Positions 1 through 5,040 of a stretch of DNA of 5,040 bases are shown one piece after another. The notes beneath the pieces are model-generated. The model was given only the letters and a program-made list of their open reading frames with translations. It did no database searches and was not told the origin of the DNA. Location: NCBI GenBank assembly GCA_015222965.1, contig JADFWF010000355.1, positions 1 through 5,040 on the forward strand. The letters are read 5' to 3'. The stretch is from Pseudomonadota bacterium. GTDB taxonomy: Bacteria > Pseudomonadota > Gammaproteobacteria > SZUA-229. The position numbers were made by a program, and so were the translations under genes. How positions within the stretch are numbered: the first letter of the stretch is position 1; every line of letters starts with the position of its first letter.

Positions 1-625
1 CAGCTTCACCGGCATCACTGTCGGTGATGTTTAGTTTTCCGCTGGTCTCGAGCAGGTTGTCGCTATCAGGGTCGACATCTTCTATAACACTGCTGTTATC
101 AGCGCCGCTAATTACAGCTGCACTGTTTGAGCCGCCTGCTGAATCGACAACACCTATGATAGTGATAGCTACAGTACTCGTGGTGCCGTCGACTGTGCTG
201 ACGGTTAATGTATCGGTTAATGTTGCATTGGCATCAAGCTCCTGGATAATGGTTTGATTGTTATCAGCAGCGTAGTTCCAGGCACCGCTGCTATCGATAT
301 CAAGGTCACCGTAGTCACCGTTGATCTTTTTAGCAACAAAGGCGGCTTCCTCCGCATCACTGTTGGTGATTTCTAATTTACCGCTAACTTCTAACAGGTT
401 GTCACCATCGGGATCAACATCTTCGATTACGCTACCGGTGGCGATGCCGCTAATTATTGTGATGTCTTTAATTGTAGAATCTGTACCTGATGCGACTTCA
501 GGTGCAATCGCGGTAAAGAAGTCTTCCGCGCCGCAGGCCGAAAGCTGTATTGTCATAAATAAAGTCACTAAAAACGGTACGGAGCGGGACTTAGGTAATG
601 ACTTAGGTAATAAAGGGCTGATCAT
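1..625 (-). CDS. VCBS-repeat lipoprotein, 3' part outside the window
   Basis: This leftward reading frame is open for 208 codons from an ATG at 625 and has no stop before the window edge, so only the N-terminal part is seen. GGAG lies 8-9 bases upstream of the ATG and serves as the ribosome binding site. Residues 1-30 form a signal peptide: a basic stretch with K8, K12 and R14, then a hydrophobic core, ending in the lipobox L28-S29-A30-C31. Cys31 would be lipidated, and Gly/Ala after it fits export to the outer membrane. From about residue 55 comes a complete VCBS-like repeat: ISG, GSVIEDVDPDGDNLLEVSG, KLEITNSDAEEAAF, then YGDLDID..GAWNYAADN, LTDTLTVSTVDGTTSTVAITI. A second repeat starts at 172 (SVIEDVDPDSDNLLETSG), with a period of 114 residues. 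VCBS repeats are usually found in large surface or adhesion proteins; the ligand and the total size are unknown here. No other frame in this stretch shows a family match. The family call is firm and the function is open. Confidence 0.88.
   Translation of the reverse strand, partial: MISPLLPKSLPKSRSVPFLVTLFMTIQLSACGAEDFFTAIAPEVASGTDSTIKDITIISGIATGSVIEDVDPDGDNLLEVSGKLEITNSDAEEAAFVAKKINGDYGDLDIDSSGAWNYAADNNQTIIQELDANATLTDTLTVSTVDGTTSTVAITIIGVVDSAGGSNSAAVISGADNSSVIEDVDPDSDNLLETSGKLNITDSDAGEA
588..611. repeat. exact 12-base tandem duplication in the lipoprotein signal peptide
   Basis: GACTTAGGTAAT occurs twice in direct succession with no mismatch. On the minus strand it encodes LPKS-LPKS in the n-region of the signal peptide (residues 6-13). 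The unit is four codons long, so gain or loss of a copy keeps the frame and adds or removes one lysine. It may be a recent slippage duplication. Confidence 0.9.
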
Positions 626-666
626 CGGTGCTCTCCAACATACGGTGCAGGTAATACATCGCGAAT

Positions 667-683
667 CTGAGAGCAGGTCTCAG
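667..683. repeat. perfect 6-base dyad upstream of the lipoprotein gene
   Basis: CTGAGA and TCTCAG flank a 5-base spacer. The dyad lies about 42-58 bases before the lipoprotein ATG, where it could be an operator half-site pair or a small hairpin in the 5' leader. There is no direct evidence for either role. Confidence 0.35.
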
Positions 684-738
684 TTCGGTCGCAGATGGAT
701 ACCGGAAAAAAGTTTTATGTTTTTGAGCAATTTGGAGC

Positions 739-787
739 CGTTTGACCTACTATTTCTGCTTGCTGAGAAGTAATGAAGGGTCAAACG
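739..787. repeat. 9-base inverted repeat in the divergent spacer
   Basis: CGTTTGACC at 739-747 is matched exactly by GGTCAAACG at 779-787, with 31 bases between them. It might bind a regulator of the leftward gene or form a stem. There is no T-run on the right side to suggest a terminator. Confidence 0.4.
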
Positions 788-829
788 ATGAAGGAACTAT
801 AGCAGAGTGTAAAATATTCTGTGAGTTAT

Positions 830-889
830 TTGTTGAAAAAATGACACGTTATGTTGGAATAATGACGGTTTATTGTTGAGAAAATGGCA
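830..889. repeat. imperfect 17-base direct repeat
   Basis: TTGTTGAAAAAATGACA at 830-846 recurs as TTGTTGAGAAAATGGCA at 873-889, 15 of 17 identical and 43 bases apart (about four helical turns). It lies in the AT-rich spacer. It could be a pair of protein-binding sites, or chance in biased sequence. Confidence 0.35.
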
Positions 890-1070
890 TTTATATTAAT
901 AAAGTCATGTGGTTATAAAAGGTATGCTGCTATTTAAAATAATGGGAGCCATTTTTTATTTTGGTTAATATTCAACCATTAAATTTTGGCTGATTTCATG
1001 TGGATAGCCCTTGCGGCATGGTGTTTGTTGCCGGTTGCTACAGTGTGATGCGTTACAGGTGTTGGTACTG

Positions 1071-1079
1071 TGATATAAA
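1071..1079 (+). promoter_or_regulatory. candidate extended -10 promoter of the birA-coaX operon
   Basis: TGATATAAA fits the extended -10 form TG-n-TATAAT with one mismatch. A weak -35-like GTTACA sits at 1052-1057 with a 16-base spacer; extended -10 promoters need little from the -35. Transcription would start near 1086, downstream of the GTG at 1080, which favours the ATG at 1116 as the birA start. Confidence 0.45.
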
Positions 1080-1115
1080 GTGCTTTTATTAAAAGTGGTG
1101 TTTATCGAAGTTAGA

Positions 1116-1988
1116 ATGGGTGATGGTGAAAATTTACAGGCTGATAGGGTGAGTGCCAACTTTGTAAAAAGCTCCGCTGCGAATACAGGTATCGATGTTA
1201 CTGACCTCAAATCAGTCGATTCAACGAATAGCTGGTGTTTACGGCAATGTGAAGCAGGCAAAGGGCTGCCATTCATCTGTTTTGCGCAGGAGCAGACGTC
1301 GGGCAGGGGGCGGCGTGGAAAGCAGTGGTTTATGGCTGCACGATCAAATATAGCAATGAGTGTTGCCTGGTCTTTTTCTGCACCGAATCAGTCCTTGCAG
1401 TTATTGCCTCTGTCTATCGCCTTGGCAATTGCTGAAACGCTGGAGAGTTTAGGTCTGAAGCAGGTTCAGATTAAATGGCCCAATGATGTTTATCTGCAGG
1501 GTGTAAAGATTGCCGGTATTCTGATCGAGACGCAGCCTGTTAAAAACCGACAGGATGATAAGCAGCTAGCCGTGGTAATCGGCGTAGGTTTGAACTACGA
1601 CATGTCGGTGTTTGCCCCGGATATTCTGAAAAAATTGCCGGCGCTGACTGATGTTTGTGAGCAGGTTGAATTGCAAAAAATTGCGGTGAAACCTGAGCGT
1701 GATGATATCGCCAGGTCATTGCAGGAAAACGTTGTAGCAGCCTGTCAGGCGTATCCTTATGCTTTAAAAGAAAACCTGAGCAAGTTCCGCGCACGATATG
1801 ATTACTGCAAAGATAAAAATGTTGAGATCATTCTGGATAATAAAGAAGTGCTATCAGGCGTCGCGCAAGGTTTAAATGACAATGCTGAATTGCTGGTGTT
1901 GATCGAGGGTGAACAGAGAGTTTTTAATAGTGCGGAAGTTAGTGTCAAACCCGTCAATGTAAGTTTGAAAACGAAAGGCCAGTCATGA
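1116..1988 (+). CDS. birA: biotin-[acetyl-CoA-carboxylase] ligase without HTH domain
   Basis: The enzyme makes biotinyl-5'-AMP from biotin and ATP and transfers biotin to the carrier subunit (AccB) of acetyl-CoA carboxylase in the cytoplasm. From ATG 1116 it has 290 residues. Visible BPL/LplA-fold motifs are DSTN at 35-38, the adenylate loop GRGRRGKQW at 63-71 (R66 matches E. coli R118), KWPNDVY at 120-126, KIAGILIE at 131-138 (K131 matches catalytic K183) and VIGVGLNY at 154-161. A BPL C-terminal SH3-like part covers about 235-278. The alignable part begins just after the E. coli winged helix-turn-helix (about 65 residues), which is missing. An in-frame TGA at 1071 rules out an N-terminal extension containing it. 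A GTG at 1080 would add 12 residues, but it precedes the inferred transcription start. GAAG 5 bases before 1116 is a modest ribosome binding site. Overlap with coaX indicates co-transcription. The function is secure and the start is less so. Confidence 0.93.
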   Translation: MGDGENLQADRVSANFVKSSAANTGIDVTDLKSVDSTNSWCLRQCEAGKGLPFICFAQEQTSGRGRRGKQWFMAARSNIAMSVAWSFSAPNQSLQLLPLSIALAIAETLESLGLKQVQIKWPNDVYLQGVKIAGILIETQPVKNRQDDKQLAVVIGVGLNYDMSVFAPDILKKLPALTDVCEQVELQKIAVKPERDDIARSLQENVVAACQAYPYALKENLSKFRARYDYCKDKNVEIILDNKEVLSGVAQGLNDNAELLVLIEGEQRVFNSAEVSVKPVNVSLKTKGQS

Positions 1989-2758
1989 TATTAACCGTAG
2001 ATATAGGTAACAGCAGAATCAAATATGCTGTATGGCAGACGGACAGGATCATTGATCGTGGCGTGGCAGCGTATGTTAAAAATAATTCGTCAGAAAGTTT
2101 TGATGAGCTGTTTTCTGCGATCGGCCCGTTGTCAGAAGAGCGGCCATCACGCGTTCTTGCTGTATGTGTCGCCGGAGATGATGTGTCGCAGGCTCTGCAA
2201 ACGTGGGTAAACTGGCATTGGCAGCTGGATGTTGAATATCTAAAAACAGAAAAACAGTATCAAAATATAATCAATGCATACCAGGATCCGGCGCAACATG
2301 GTGTCGATCGCTGGGCAGGCATTGTTGCCGGGCACCTCAGCTTTCCTGGCTGCTCAGTCTGCGTGGTCGGTGCAGGTACTGCCGTGACATTTGATCTTAT
2401 TAAAGCAGATGGGCAACATCTGGGTGGTTTTATACTGCCATCATACGCTACTATGCACGCTGCCCTGATGGCTGATACGGCTAAAGTAGAGTCGACATAT
2501 AGTGTGCAGTTTCACCAGCACGGCATTCCGGATAATACAGACGATGCTGTTAACCAGGGACTGCATCGATTTTTGCGGGCAGGTGTCCGCGACCTTTGCC
2601 AGTTTGCACTTGATACGATGGGTGAGCCAATGAAAATAATAATTACCGGCGGTTTTGCAAAAACGATTCTTGATTATCCCGATATGCCGGTAATGCAGCA
2701 TGAGCCTGATCTGGTGATGCAGGGTTTGTATGAAATTATGATTCAGCAAAAGGATTGA
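1985..2758 (+). CDS. coaX: type III pantothenate kinase
   Basis: CoaX phosphorylates pantothenate to 4'-phosphopantothenate, the first committed step of coenzyme A synthesis. The 257-residue length is usual for the family (Pseudomonas aeruginosa about 248). Motifs of the ASKHA-fold type III family are clear: the phosphate loop DIGNSRIK at 6-13 with the invariant D6, GVDRWAG at 106-112 with D108-R109, GAGTAVTFD at 129-137 with D137, HLGGFILP at 145-152, and ITGG at 220-223. The residue after I-L-P is Ser153, where I expect Gly in most members, a small deviation. The start ATGA overlaps the birA stop by four bases, and AAAGG stands 6 bases upstream, typical of translational coupling. Pairing with birA is a common gammaproteobacterial arrangement, and in some bacteria the two genes are even fused. 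The family is known for weak CoA feedback inhibition and a need for monovalent cations; neither can be read here. Confidence 0.95.
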   Translation: MILTVDIGNSRIKYAVWQTDRIIDRGVAAYVKNNSSESFDELFSAIGPLSEERPSRVLAVCVAGDDVSQALQTWVNWHWQLDVEYLKTEKQYQNIINAYQDPAQHGVDRWAGIVAGHLSFPGCSVCVVGAGTAVTFDLIKADGQHLGGFILPSYATMHAALMADTAKVESTYSVQFHQHGIPDNTDDAVNQGLHRFLRAGVRDLCQFALDTMGEPMKIIITGGFAKTILDYPDMPVMQHEPDLVMQGLYEIMIQQKD

Positions 2759-2770
2759 TCGGATAAAAAT

Positions 2771-3652
2771 ATGCGTTGGTTATTTCTACTTGTACTCTGT
2801 TTGAACCTTGTTTATATCGGTTGGCAGATGAGCCAGACATCATCTGATAATTATGCGAATGTGCCGGCGTTAAAAAATGTTCAGACCATAGTTCTGCTCA
2901 GCGAGTTGAAACAGCAGGCTGGCCTGGTGCAAGCTGACCAGGATAAAAGTGAGGCGGTTGCCGATAAAGTCGAAAACGCAGCCGCAGAAAAGGCGTTCGA
3001 AAATGGCGCTGATCCAGAATCAGTCAGCGGTTCGCAGGTGGCGGCAGTGCCTCAGGACACTGCCGTAGAAAAGCCGGAAACAACAGAGCGGGCAGCTATA
3101 GAGGCAGCAGTGGTTGTTGAGCAGATATCTCCTGCAAAAGTATTGCCCACGGTATCGCCCACGGTCGCAATGGCAAAAAGTGCAAGCTGTTTTACCCTGG
3201 GCCCGTTTCGTAATCTTGACAAATTGCGTGTATTGACGCGTGAGATAAAATCTTATGTCGTAGCTACCGATTTTCGTGGCAGAGAAGAAAAAGAGCAGAC
3301 CCTGTACTGGGTTTATATTCAACCGGAAAAAAGTCGCATCAAAGCAATTGAGACAGGAAAGCGGTTAAAAGCTAAAAAAATAAAGGATTTTTATGTGATC
3401 CGTGAAGGTGAAAAGGTCAATGGGCTTTCGCTGGGGCACTTCCGAAACAAAGATGGCGCTTATGGGCTGGCGAAAAAAGTTAAAAATCTGGGCTTTGATG
3501 TGATGGTAGAGCCGGTGTTCAAGACCTATACCATCTACTGGCTGGATTATGAGTTAGCTGAGGGTGTTGATATACCTCAGTCGATATTTGAAAAACATAT
3601 CAAATCGAGTAAAAAGGACAAGATCAGCCGTTTGAGTCGTGACTGTAATTGA
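2771..3652 (+). CDS. membrane-anchored protein with SPOR-like repeats
   Basis: This 293-residue protein sits 12 bases after coaX and corresponds in position to the SPOR protein found between coaX and the tRNA-tufB unit in Pseudomonas. Residues 3-18 are a single hydrophobic segment with little before it, so it is probably an inner-membrane anchor with the rest in the periplasm. A low-complexity linker rich in Ala, Glu and Val covers about 55-135. The C-terminal part has a SPOR-like unit at about 140-210 (CFTLGPFRNLD, later YWVYIQPEKS). A second copy of the opening motif follows at 218-249 (GLSLGHFRNKD..GFDVMVEPV), 78 residues on; this second unit looks incomplete. The tail from about 275 is basic. 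SPOR domains bind septal peptidoglycan stripped of stem peptides, so a wall or division role is plausible but not shown. GGAT 8 bases before the ATG is a weak ribosome binding site. Confidence 0.82.
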   Translation: MRWLFLLVLCLNLVYIGWQMSQTSSDNYANVPALKNVQTIVLLSELKQQAGLVQADQDKSEAVADKVENAAAEKAFENGADPESVSGSQVAAVPQDTAVEKPETTERAAIEAAVVVEQISPAKVLPTVSPTVAMAKSASCFTLGPFRNLDKLRVLTREIKSYVVATDFRGREEKEQTLYWVYIQPEKSRIKAIETGKRLKAKKIKDFYVIREGEKVNGLSLGHFRNKDGAYGLAKKVKNLGFDVMVEPVFKTYTIYWLDYELAEGVDIPQSIFEKHIKSSKKDKISRLSRDCN

Positions 3653-3763
3653 GCCTTAGCTGGTGGTCATCTAGTCTATATGGACTGTTGTAGAGCTAAG
3701 GCATGTCTTGCCTCTACGGTGGTCAATAAATGCGGCGATAATAAATAAAGATAGCGATTGACC
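3653..3763. repeat. nested inverted repeats after the operon
   Basis: Directly after the SPOR stop, GCCTTAGCT (3653-3661) and AGCTAAGGC (3694-3702) form a perfect 9-base stem around a 32-base loop that itself contains AGTC/GACT. A competing stem can form between GTAGA (3690-3694) and TCTAC (3713-3717), extended by GGCA/TGCC. GGTGGTCA occurs at 3662-3669 and again at 3718-3725. GGTCAAT (3721-3727) pairs with ATTGACC (3757-3763). No run of T follows the first stem, so it is not a classic intrinsic terminator. It may mark the operon end, stabilise the 3' end or be a small repeat element. Confidence 0.5.
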
Positions 3764-3918
3764 TTTCTGGCAGCGCTTCCCCCGAAAAATATCGATGCAA
3801 TTGAGATATGTCAATTTATTATCCACGTAAAGTTGCAGCTATATACTATAGTCCGTGTGTGTCAAATTTAGATAATCATAATTTTTTTCAGGTTTTAGCG
3901 CTCTTCAGGCTCAACACT
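3764..3918. promoter_or_regulatory. upstream region of the PilJ-module gene, weak promoter candidate
   Basis: The stretch is AT-rich and lies between the hairpin cluster and the next gene. TATACT at 3842-3847 matches the -10 consensus in five of six bases, but the best-placed -35 (TTATCC at 3819-3824) is poor. GATAAT at 3871-3876 is an alternative -10, also without a good -35. An in-frame ATG at 3808 lies within this region and is not accepted as the start. Confidence 0.25.
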
Positions 3919-4707
3919 ATGACTATAGTTAAACGTTTTTCTTCGATAGCGACACTCTTTCTTTTTCTGCTTATGCCCATCGAAAGTTTTGCTGAGATAG
4001 ATAATATTTCCTCTGCAATAAACAAGGCGGGACGTCAACGTATGCTTTCTCAGCGTATCGTGGCCACTTATTGCCAGATAGGGCAGGAAATACAGACCAG
4101 TAAAAGCCGTAAACAGCTAAAAAAAGCCATTAACCTGTTTGATGAGCAGCTCGTTGAGTTAAAAGATTACCGCAAATCAGGAAAGATAAACAAACAGCTT
4201 GCGCGAGTTACAAGCCTCTGGAAGCCAGTGAAGGAAATAGCCACGAGCCCGGTTGATCGCTCAAAAGCAGAAGAATTAAGGTTACTTGCTGAAGATCTGC
4301 TGAAGGCATCGCATCGCGTTGTTATCATGCTGCAGGATGAATCAGGCACGAAAAAAGGTCAGCTAGTTAATGTTTCTGGTCGCCAGCGTATGCTTTCTCA
4401 GCGCATGGCAAATTTATATACCCTGCAAAGCTGGGGTTTTACCAGCTCAGAATATACAGGTGATTACTCCCAGGCATTAAATGAGTTTAAAGGTGCTTTG
4501 ACCGAGTTACGCTCATCAGAGTTAAACACGGAAGAGATTAATAAAAAGCTGGCCAAGGCAAAAAGAGAGTTTGCTATGTTTCAGCGCAGTTCACATCATA
4601 AAGATGGTGAGTTTATTCCCTTGATGTTGAAGTTGTCAGCCGATAAATTACTGGTTGTAATGAATGATGTAACTGGTCTCTATGAGGCGCTGGGTAACGG
4701 TGGCTGA
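3919..4707 (+). CDS. secreted protein with two PilJ/NarX-type sensor modules
   Basis: From ATG 3919 the 262-residue product opens with a clear Sec signal peptide: K5 and R6, the core IATLFLFLLMP, and probable cleavage after S23-F24-A25. The in-frame ATG at 3808 would put 37 polar residues in front of it, so the later start is preferred; AGG lies 9 bases upstream. The mature protein carries GRQRMLSQR twice, at 38-46 and 154-162. This is the signature helix of the PilJ N-terminal domain, related to the nitrate-binding P-box region of NarX and NarQ. Each copy is followed by about 100 mostly helical residues, including LFDEQLVELK and a Trp at 101 in the first, so the protein is two tandem modules with a 116-residue offset. 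There is no transmembrane segment after the signal peptide and no HAMP, kinase or methyl-accepting domain, so it should be a soluble periplasmic ligand binder. The ligand is unknown, and no partner is encoded in the window. Confidence 0.85.
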   Translation: MTIVKRFSSIATLFLFLLMPIESFAEIDNISSAINKAGRQRMLSQRIVATYCQIGQEIQTSKSRKQLKKAINLFDEQLVELKDYRKSGKINKQLARVTSLWKPVKEIATSPVDRSKAEELRLLAEDLLKASHRVVIMLQDESGTKKGQLVNVSGRQRMLSQRMANLYTLQSWGFTSSEYTGDYSQALNEFKGALTELRSSELNTEEINKKLAKAKREFAMFQRSSHHKDGEFIPLMLKLSADKLLVVMNDVTGLYEALGNGG

Positions 4708-4752
4708 TTTATAAAAGTCGTCAATGATAGAGCTAGATGGCTGGTAAAGAGA

Positions 4753-4852
4753 AGTCGGCAGTTATCAGTTAAAAACTAAAAAGCTGCAAAACCACAGACT
4801 TTGTAGCACAAGCTATGATTTTGCTTTGACTGACGACTGCCAACTGATAACT
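4753..4852. repeat. 100-base inverted-repeat element built from degenerate heptamers
   Basis: AGTTATCAGTT at 4760-4770 is matched perfectly by AACTGATAACT at 4842-4852. The arms consist of degenerate heptamers of the form AGTYNNC. On the plus strand they are AGTCGGC and AGTTATC (4753-4766). On the minus strand, read from 4852 down, they are AGTTATC, AGTTGGC and AGTCGTC, then the related AGTCAAA. GCAAAA (4786-4791) and TTTTGC (4819-4824) can pair inside. An outlying AGTCGTCA at 4716-4723 repeats the same word and is complementary to 4831-4838. The layout suggests a small non-autonomous, MITE-like or repetitive extragenic element. The loop is too long for a simple terminator. No target-site duplication is obvious. 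Confidence 0.6.
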
Positions 4853-4944
4853 TTTGTTAATGGCCGAACCCGGTCATTCATTATTAGAATATCGTCGATT
4901 AACAGAATTAATTCAAAAAAACGCCTTTTTTGCCCTAAATCGTA

Positions 4945-4980
4945 TTGCTTTAAGTGCGTTGATTCCCTACAATTGCGCCC
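4945..4980 (+). promoter_or_regulatory. strong stable-RNA promoter of the tRNA operon
   Basis: TTGCTT (4945-4950) and TACAAT (4968-4973) are separated by the ideal 17 bases. A GC-rich discriminator follows the -10 (GCGCCCC at 4975-4981), the mark of stringently controlled rRNA and tRNA promoters. A- and T-tracts at about 4898-4940 could act as an UP element. Initiation near 4980 leaves only a few bases before the tRNA, as usual for such operons. Confidence 0.75.
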
Positions 4981-4983
4981 CTT

Positions 4984-5040
4984 GCCGGTGTAGCTCAGTT
5001 GGTAGAGCGCCTCACTTGTAATGAGGATGTCGTGGGTTCA
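4984..5040 (+). tRNA. tRNA-Thr (anticodon UGU), 3' end outside the window
   Basis: The first 57 bases of a tRNA fold as expected: the 5' acceptor strand GCCGGTG (4984-4990), TA, D-stem GCTC/GAGC around AGTTGGTA, anticodon stem CCTCA/TGAGG and loop CTTGTAA with anticodon TGT at 5017-5019. The variable loop ATGTC and the 5' T-stem GTGGG with TTCA follow. The other halves of the T and acceptor stems lie beyond the edge. The anticodon reads ACA-type threonine codons. By comparison with E. coli thrU-tyrU-glyT-thrT-tufB, I infer that further tRNA genes and tuf follow. Confidence 0.96.

Larger units (their letters stand above)
626..1070. other. intergenic region between divergent genes
   Basis: No gene can be supported in this divergent spacer. 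It becomes strongly AT-rich from about 790 to 990, and all rightward frames are cut by stops. It holds a small dyad at 667-683, a 9-base inverted repeat at 739-787 and an imperfect direct repeat at 830-889. A short hairpin AATGG-GAG-CCATT at 941-953, followed by a T-rich run, resembles a weak terminator, but no gene ends in front of it. I could not find a convincing sigma-70 promoter for the leftward lipoprotein gene. Confidence 0.6.

Noticed and set aside
1..625. VCBS-coding repeats as a CRISPR or DNA-level repeat array
   Set aside because: The similarity is at the protein level with a 114-codon period; the DNA copies have diverged and there are no spacers.
24..773. Rightward open frames at 24-257 and 321-773
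   Set aside because: They lie opposite the leftward VCBS lipoprotein, whose frame shows repeats, a signal peptide and a ribosome binding site; the rightward products resemble no family.
941..962. Hairpin with T-rich tail as a terminator
   Set aside because: The stem has only five base pairs and no rightward gene ends before it; on the other strand no gene ends there either.
998..1048. Tiny hydrophobic peptide starting MWIALAAWCLLPVATV
   Set aside because: Only 16 codons, no ribosome binding site, and it lies in the promoter region of birA. I cannot support it as a gene.
1080..1115. GTG at 1080 as the birA start
   Set aside because: It directly abuts a good extended -10, so transcription should begin after it; the ribosome binding site is poor and the extra residues do not match BirA. 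It remains possible if the promoter lies farther upstream.
3808..3918. ATG at 3808 as the start of the PilJ-module gene
   Set aside because: It adds 37 polar residues before a textbook signal peptide that begins at 3919.
4915..4932. A-tract/T-tract dyad as a terminator before the tRNA promoter
   Set aside because: The stem is almost all A-T with a short loop and no GC-rich part; it is better read as part of the AT-rich upstream promoter region.

Overview
The window looks like a housekeeping stretch of a gammaproteobacterial chromosome, probably from a marine or aquatic lineage. The order birA, coaX, SPOR-domain gene, then a tRNA cluster is the one known upstream of tufB in Pseudomonas and relatives. 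The tRNA reached at the right edge is tRNA-Thr(UGU), which also opens the thrU-tyrU-glyT-thrT-tufB unit of Escherichia coli. I cannot name a genus from the sequence alone.

Left part (1-1115): the 5' two hundred codons of a leftward gene for a predicted lipoprotein with tandem VCBS-type repeats. The gene runs off the left edge and has no stop inside the window. It is separated from the next gene by about 490 bases of AT-rich non-coding DNA that holds small dyads, an imperfect direct repeat and a likely extended -10 promoter for the rightward genes.

Centre (1116-3652): a tight rightward operon. birA encodes a short biotin-protein ligase without the DNA-binding domain. coaX encodes type III pantothenate kinase and overlaps birA by ATGA. 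Twelve bases later comes a membrane-anchored protein with SPOR-like repeats. BirA and CoaX act in cofactor metabolism: biotin attachment to acetyl-CoA carboxylase, and the first step of CoA synthesis from pantothenate. The SPOR protein is more likely tied to the cell wall.

Right part (3653-5040): a spacer rich in inverted repeats, then a gene for a secreted (periplasmic) protein made of two PilJ/NarX-type sensor modules without any transmembrane or signalling output. A 100-base inverted-repeat element built from degenerate heptamers follows. Last come a strong rRNA-like promoter and the first 57 bases of tRNA-Thr.

I see no convincing new multi-gene system. The points most worth a second look are the heptamer-built hairpin element, the stand-alone double PilJ protein, the VCBS repeats carried on a lipoprotein, and the loss of the helix-turn-helix domain from BirA.
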